64,000 nucleotides of DNA from assembly GCF_013155395.1 (NCBI RefSeq), contig NZ_JABJWC010000002.1, forward strand, positions 1-64,000, read 5' to 3'. Below the pieces are notes generated by a model. That model searched no databases, had not been told where the DNA came from, and saw nothing but the letters and a program-made list of their open reading frames with translations. The position numbers and the translations under genes are program-made. Source of the stretch: Komagataeibacter melomenusus (GTDB lineage: Bacteria > Pseudomonadota > Alphaproteobacteria > Acetobacterales > Acetobacteraceae). Positions 62,010-64,000 of this stretch are shown here, one piece after another (the first letter of the stretch is position 1; each line of letters begins with the position of its first letter).

Positions 62010-62279
62010 ATGAAAAAAGCACTGCTTTTTGCTGCGGCTCTTGGCCTGGCCCTGCCCGTCGCCGCTCATGCGGATGACAACAACGAGCAGCACCACGGCG
62101 AGCACCGTGGCCACCACGGCGGCCGTCATGGCGGTCATGAAGGTCACGACCAGAACGGTGGCGAGCATGGTGACCGTGACCACGGTGGCGATGAGCACGG
62201 TGGCGAGCATGGCGATCGTGACCATGGTGGTGAGCACGGCGACCACGACCACGAGCATGGCGATCACGGCCAGCAGTAA
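62010..62279 (+). CDS. small exported His/Gly/Asp-rich protein
   Basis: An 89-residue protein with a clear signal peptide (MKKALLFAAALGLALPVAAH, cut after AHA). The mature ~67 residues consist almost only of His, Gly, Asp, Glu with repeated HGGEHGDRDHGG units, which should bind divalent metals (Ni, Zn, Cu, Fe). AGGAAGGA lies nine bases upstream. A terminator follows. Codons for the repeat are varied, so it is not recent slippage only. Periplasmic metal buffering is the likely role (inference). Confidence 0.85.
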   Translation: MKKALLFAAALGLALPVAAHADDNNEQHHGEHRGHHGGRHGGHEGHDQNGGEHGDRDHGGDEHGGEHGDRDHGGEHGDHDHEHGDHGQQ

Positions 62280-62307
62280 TCTGCTTGTCTGACACCATGT
62301 GTCAAAG

Positions 62308-62337
62308 AAGGGGGTTCCGTATGGAGCCCCTTTTTTT
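62308..62337 (+). terminator. intrinsic terminator of the His-rich gene
   Basis: AAGGGG and CCCCTT form the stem base around a TTCC/GGA top (one mismatch) and seven T follow (62331-62337). A second small dyad, TGACAC-CAT-GTGTCA, lies just before at 62290. Confidence 0.8.
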
Positions 62338-62405
62338 GTGCCCAGCCTTGTTGCGCCCCACCAGCAGGGCGCAGGCAGGCCGTTACGGCTGGCGCTCCGC
62401 CCTGC

Positions 62406-62810
62406 TCAGAACAGAATCAGGTCGATGCCAATTCCCACCGCCATCATGCCCCACAGCCCGACCAGGGTTGCCTTGCGGCGAATGACATGGCGCGACAGGA
62501 GCACGATCAGCGGATCACACGCGCTGGCCTGGGTCCGCTCGCCCGCTCTGAGTTCGCGGTAAAGCCCTCCGTTTTCCGTAACGCCCACCATATTGAGCAA
62601 CCCCTGGCGGAAGTTGCGCAGGTCTTCTTCGGTATAGAGCGTTTCGCGGTTGATGGTGATGGTTTTCGGCCCGCAGCGCAGCAGGCGCATGGCGTGCAGG
62701 TGGCGGGGGCGGATGCCCAGGTAATCCGATGCTTCCCCTGCCGGGAGGATGGTCCGGCGCGGAAAATGCAGCACGGCGGGTCCCGTATCGGTATCAGGGA
62801 GGGGCATCAT
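62406..62810 (-). CDS. hypothetical protein with a C-terminal membrane helix
   Basis: A 134-residue protein. The middle (AGEASDYLGIRPRHLHAMRL, CGPKTITINRETLYTEEDLR) resembles an excisionase/MerR-like winged helix used for DNA binding, and the C-terminus (ATLVGLWGMMAVGIGIDLIL) is a membrane segment. A membrane-tethered DNA-binding protein would be unusual. Starts ATG 62810 or 62807. The 203 bases to the MFS gene hold nothing recognised. Confidence 0.6.
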   Translation of the reverse strand: MMPLPDTDTGPAVLHFPRRTILPAGEASDYLGIRPRHLHAMRLLRCGPKTITINRETLYTEEDLRNFRQGLLNMVGVTENGGLYRELRAGERTQASACDPLIVLLSRHVIRRKATLVGLWGMMAVGIGIDLILF

Positions 62811-63013
62811 GATGCGAACCTTTCCGTCTGTTCATGCGTCGTGGCGGTTGATTGGCCCACGGTGCCCCCTTGGCGCGGCAATGACCAGACCGATTTTGCA
62901 TCATGCCCGCAATTGTGCGCATCACGCCCCTTTTCGCCCTGCGGATATGGCGTTAAAGCGGCCCGGTTCCGCTGTGCTTGAAAGCACGCGGCGTGCCGGG
63001 GGTAAATGGGCTT

Positions 63014-64000
63014 ATGATGCGTATCGTCATGCTCTCGATGGGGGCATTCGTCTGGCTTGTGACCGAGGTGCTGCCCATCGGGCTGCTGACGGACATGGCA
63101 GCTGGCCTGCATGTCTCGCCTGGCCGTATCGGGCTGCTGGTCACGGGCTATGCCTGGCTGGTGGCGTTGACGGCCATCCCGCTCACGTTGCTGACATCGG
63201 GGCTGGACCGGCGTACGCTCATGGCCGTGCTGCTGGGGCTGGCGGGGGTGATGGATGTAGCCTGCGCCTTTGTCAGTCATTACGCGCTGATGGCGGTGAT
63301 GCGGGTGGCGCTGGCGCTCGGGCATGGTATTTTCTGGTCGACCATAGCGGGGGTTGCCGTGCGCCTTGCCCCTCACATGCCGGTGGCGCGTGCCACGGCA
63401 TGGGCTTTTACGGGGGTTGCCGTCGGGTTCGCTGGTGGCATTCCCATGGCCTCGGCCATCGGGCAGTGGCTGGGCTGGCGGGCTGCGTTCGTGGTGTGCG
63501 GCATTGCGGCACTGGCCGTGATGGGGGGCGTTCTGGCGTTGCTGCCCGCGCTCCCTTCGCAGCGCAGGCACCTTGATATTCCTGCCCTGCTGCGCCAGCC
63601 GGTTCTGCGTTACATCGCGGTGCTGACCACGGTAGTGGTGAGCGCCCATTTCACGGCCTATACCTATATCATTCCACTCCTGTCAGCCATACCCCACGCG
63701 CCAGAGCAACTGGTGCCACTGCTGCTGCTGGTCTATGGCGTGGTGGGGATCGGGGGCAACTGGCTGGGCGGTCGCCTGCCGTGGTCGGCGGGGCGCACGA
63801 TTGGCATGGCCCTGGTTGCCCTGATGTTCAGCCATGTGCTGCTGGTCGGTTCCGGCTGGGTGCCGTGGCTGGCGTGGGTTGATATGGCGGCATGGGGTAT
63901 TATTGCCGCCCTGATCAATCTTGGCCCGCAAAGCTATGCGATCGCATTGGCCCCCCATCAGCGTGAAGCGGCCTGTTCGTTCTGTGTCACCGGGTTCAAT
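63014..64000 (+). CDS. MFS transporter (sugar-efflux/DHA1-like), incomplete at the right edge
   Basis: At least 329 codons, open to the window end. Start ATG 63014 (63017 also possible) after a GGGGG stretch. TM1 holds GAFVWLVTEVLPIGLLTDMA, typical of the AraJ/SotB/NepI group, followed by RIGLLVTGYAWLVALTAIPL, LDRRTLMA (loop 2-3) and GIPMASAIGQWLGWRAAF (TM5 motif C-like). About nine TM segments are visible. Likely a proton-linked exporter of sugars or drugs. Confidence 0.9.
   Translation, partial: MMRIVMLSMGAFVWLVTEVLPIGLLTDMAAGLHVSPGRIGLLVTGYAWLVALTAIPLTLLTSGLDRRTLMAVLLGLAGVMDVACAFVSHYALMAVMRVALALGHGIFWSTIAGVAVRLAPHMPVARATAWAFTGVAVGFAGGIPMASAIGQWLGWRAAFVVCGIAALAVMGGVLALLPALPSQRRHLDIPALLRQPVLRYIAVLTTVVVSAHFTAYTYIIPLLSAIPHAPEQLVPLLLLVYGVVGIGGNWLGGRLPWSAGRTIGMALVALMFSHVLLVGSGWVPWLAWVDMAAWGIIAALINLGPQSYAIALAPHQREAACSFCVTGFN

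Noticed and set aside
61983..62267. Minus-strand frame reading as a very hydrophobic 'membrane protein'
   Set aside because: It is the antisense of His/Gly codons (CAC/GGC become GTG/GCC, Val/Ala). The plus-strand frame has a signal peptide, ribosome site and terminator.
62807..63649. 280-codon minus-strand frame opposite the MFS gene
   Set aside because: His/Arg/Gln-rich antisense of a membrane protein; no motif.

Overview
The window is about 64 kb of high-GC alphaproteobacterial DNA. It most likely comes from a cellulose-producing acetic acid bacterium (Komagataeibacter/Gluconacetobacter group). The main reason is the order bcsAB remnant - bcsX - bcsY - bcsC at 47.7-54.7 kb, which is the layout of the second cellulose synthase operon of these bacteria. 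The many small catabolic or redox operons, each beside its own TetR or LysR regulator, fit an accessory or variable part of the chromosome. No rRNA, tRNA, CRISPR array or intact transposase was recognised.

Layout. 1-5.0 kb: a Nit1C-type nitrilase cluster on the minus strand (nitB, nitC, nitD, nitE and the first codons of nitF), preceded by a MocR-type regulator gene with shared operator-like motifs. 5.2-7.1 kb: an AT-rich island with a frameshifted DUF262/DUF1524 (GmrSD-like) restriction/defence gene, followed by a decayed acetyltransferase. 7.8-12.5 kb: a two-subunit molybdenum hydroxylase of the xanthine dehydrogenase family, flanked by two TetR genes with clear palindromic operators. 12.6-14.7 kb: a secreted DUF1349 protein, a sugar O-acetyltransferase and a PhzF-family protein. 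14.8-17.8 kb: a pdxA2 / TIM-barrel / cupin operon with a divergent LysR gene. 18-20.8 kb: a coniferyl-type aldehyde dehydrogenase and an NAD(P)-binding oxidoreductase, divergent from a TetR gene. 21.2-29.2 kb: a tightly overlapping operon encoding a heavy-metal RND efflux pump (outer membrane, adaptor and pump proteins), an OmpR-type response regulator, a sensor kinase and a new periplasmic protein. 29.6-32.8 kb: bdcA with its TetR, a second SDR, an SRPBCC protein and a Cys-rich-repeat protein.

33-37 kb: a periplasmic methyltransferase, a RhlE-like DEAD-box helicase and a B12-binding radical SAM protein. 37.6-43.1 kb: a TonB-dependent receptor followed by a Tat-exported phosphocholine-type phospholipase C. 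43.2-45.7 kb: a DUF1800/DUF1501 pair. 45.9-54.7 kb: the bcs operon II, whose synthase gene appears reduced to its two ends by an in-frame internal deletion; an additional two-domain SGNH hydrolase gene follows bcsC. 54.7-55.6 kb: an AT-rich non-coding stretch. 55.6-61.3 kb: a TetR gene, a Rieske oxygenase with its reductase, a divergent LysR gene, a rhodanese and an SDR. 61.7-64 kb: two very small genes, one of them His-rich and exported, then a hypothetical membrane-anchored protein and the start of an MFS transporter.

The most interesting points are: (i) the bcs operon II with an intact export/modification set but no catalytic synthase domain; (ii) the nit cluster linked to a MocR regulator instead of the usual sigma54-type activator; (iii) the island gene broken at a homopolymer; and (iv) several unusually clear operator palindromes that make testable regulon predictions. 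All functions are inferred by reading motifs. No database search was run.
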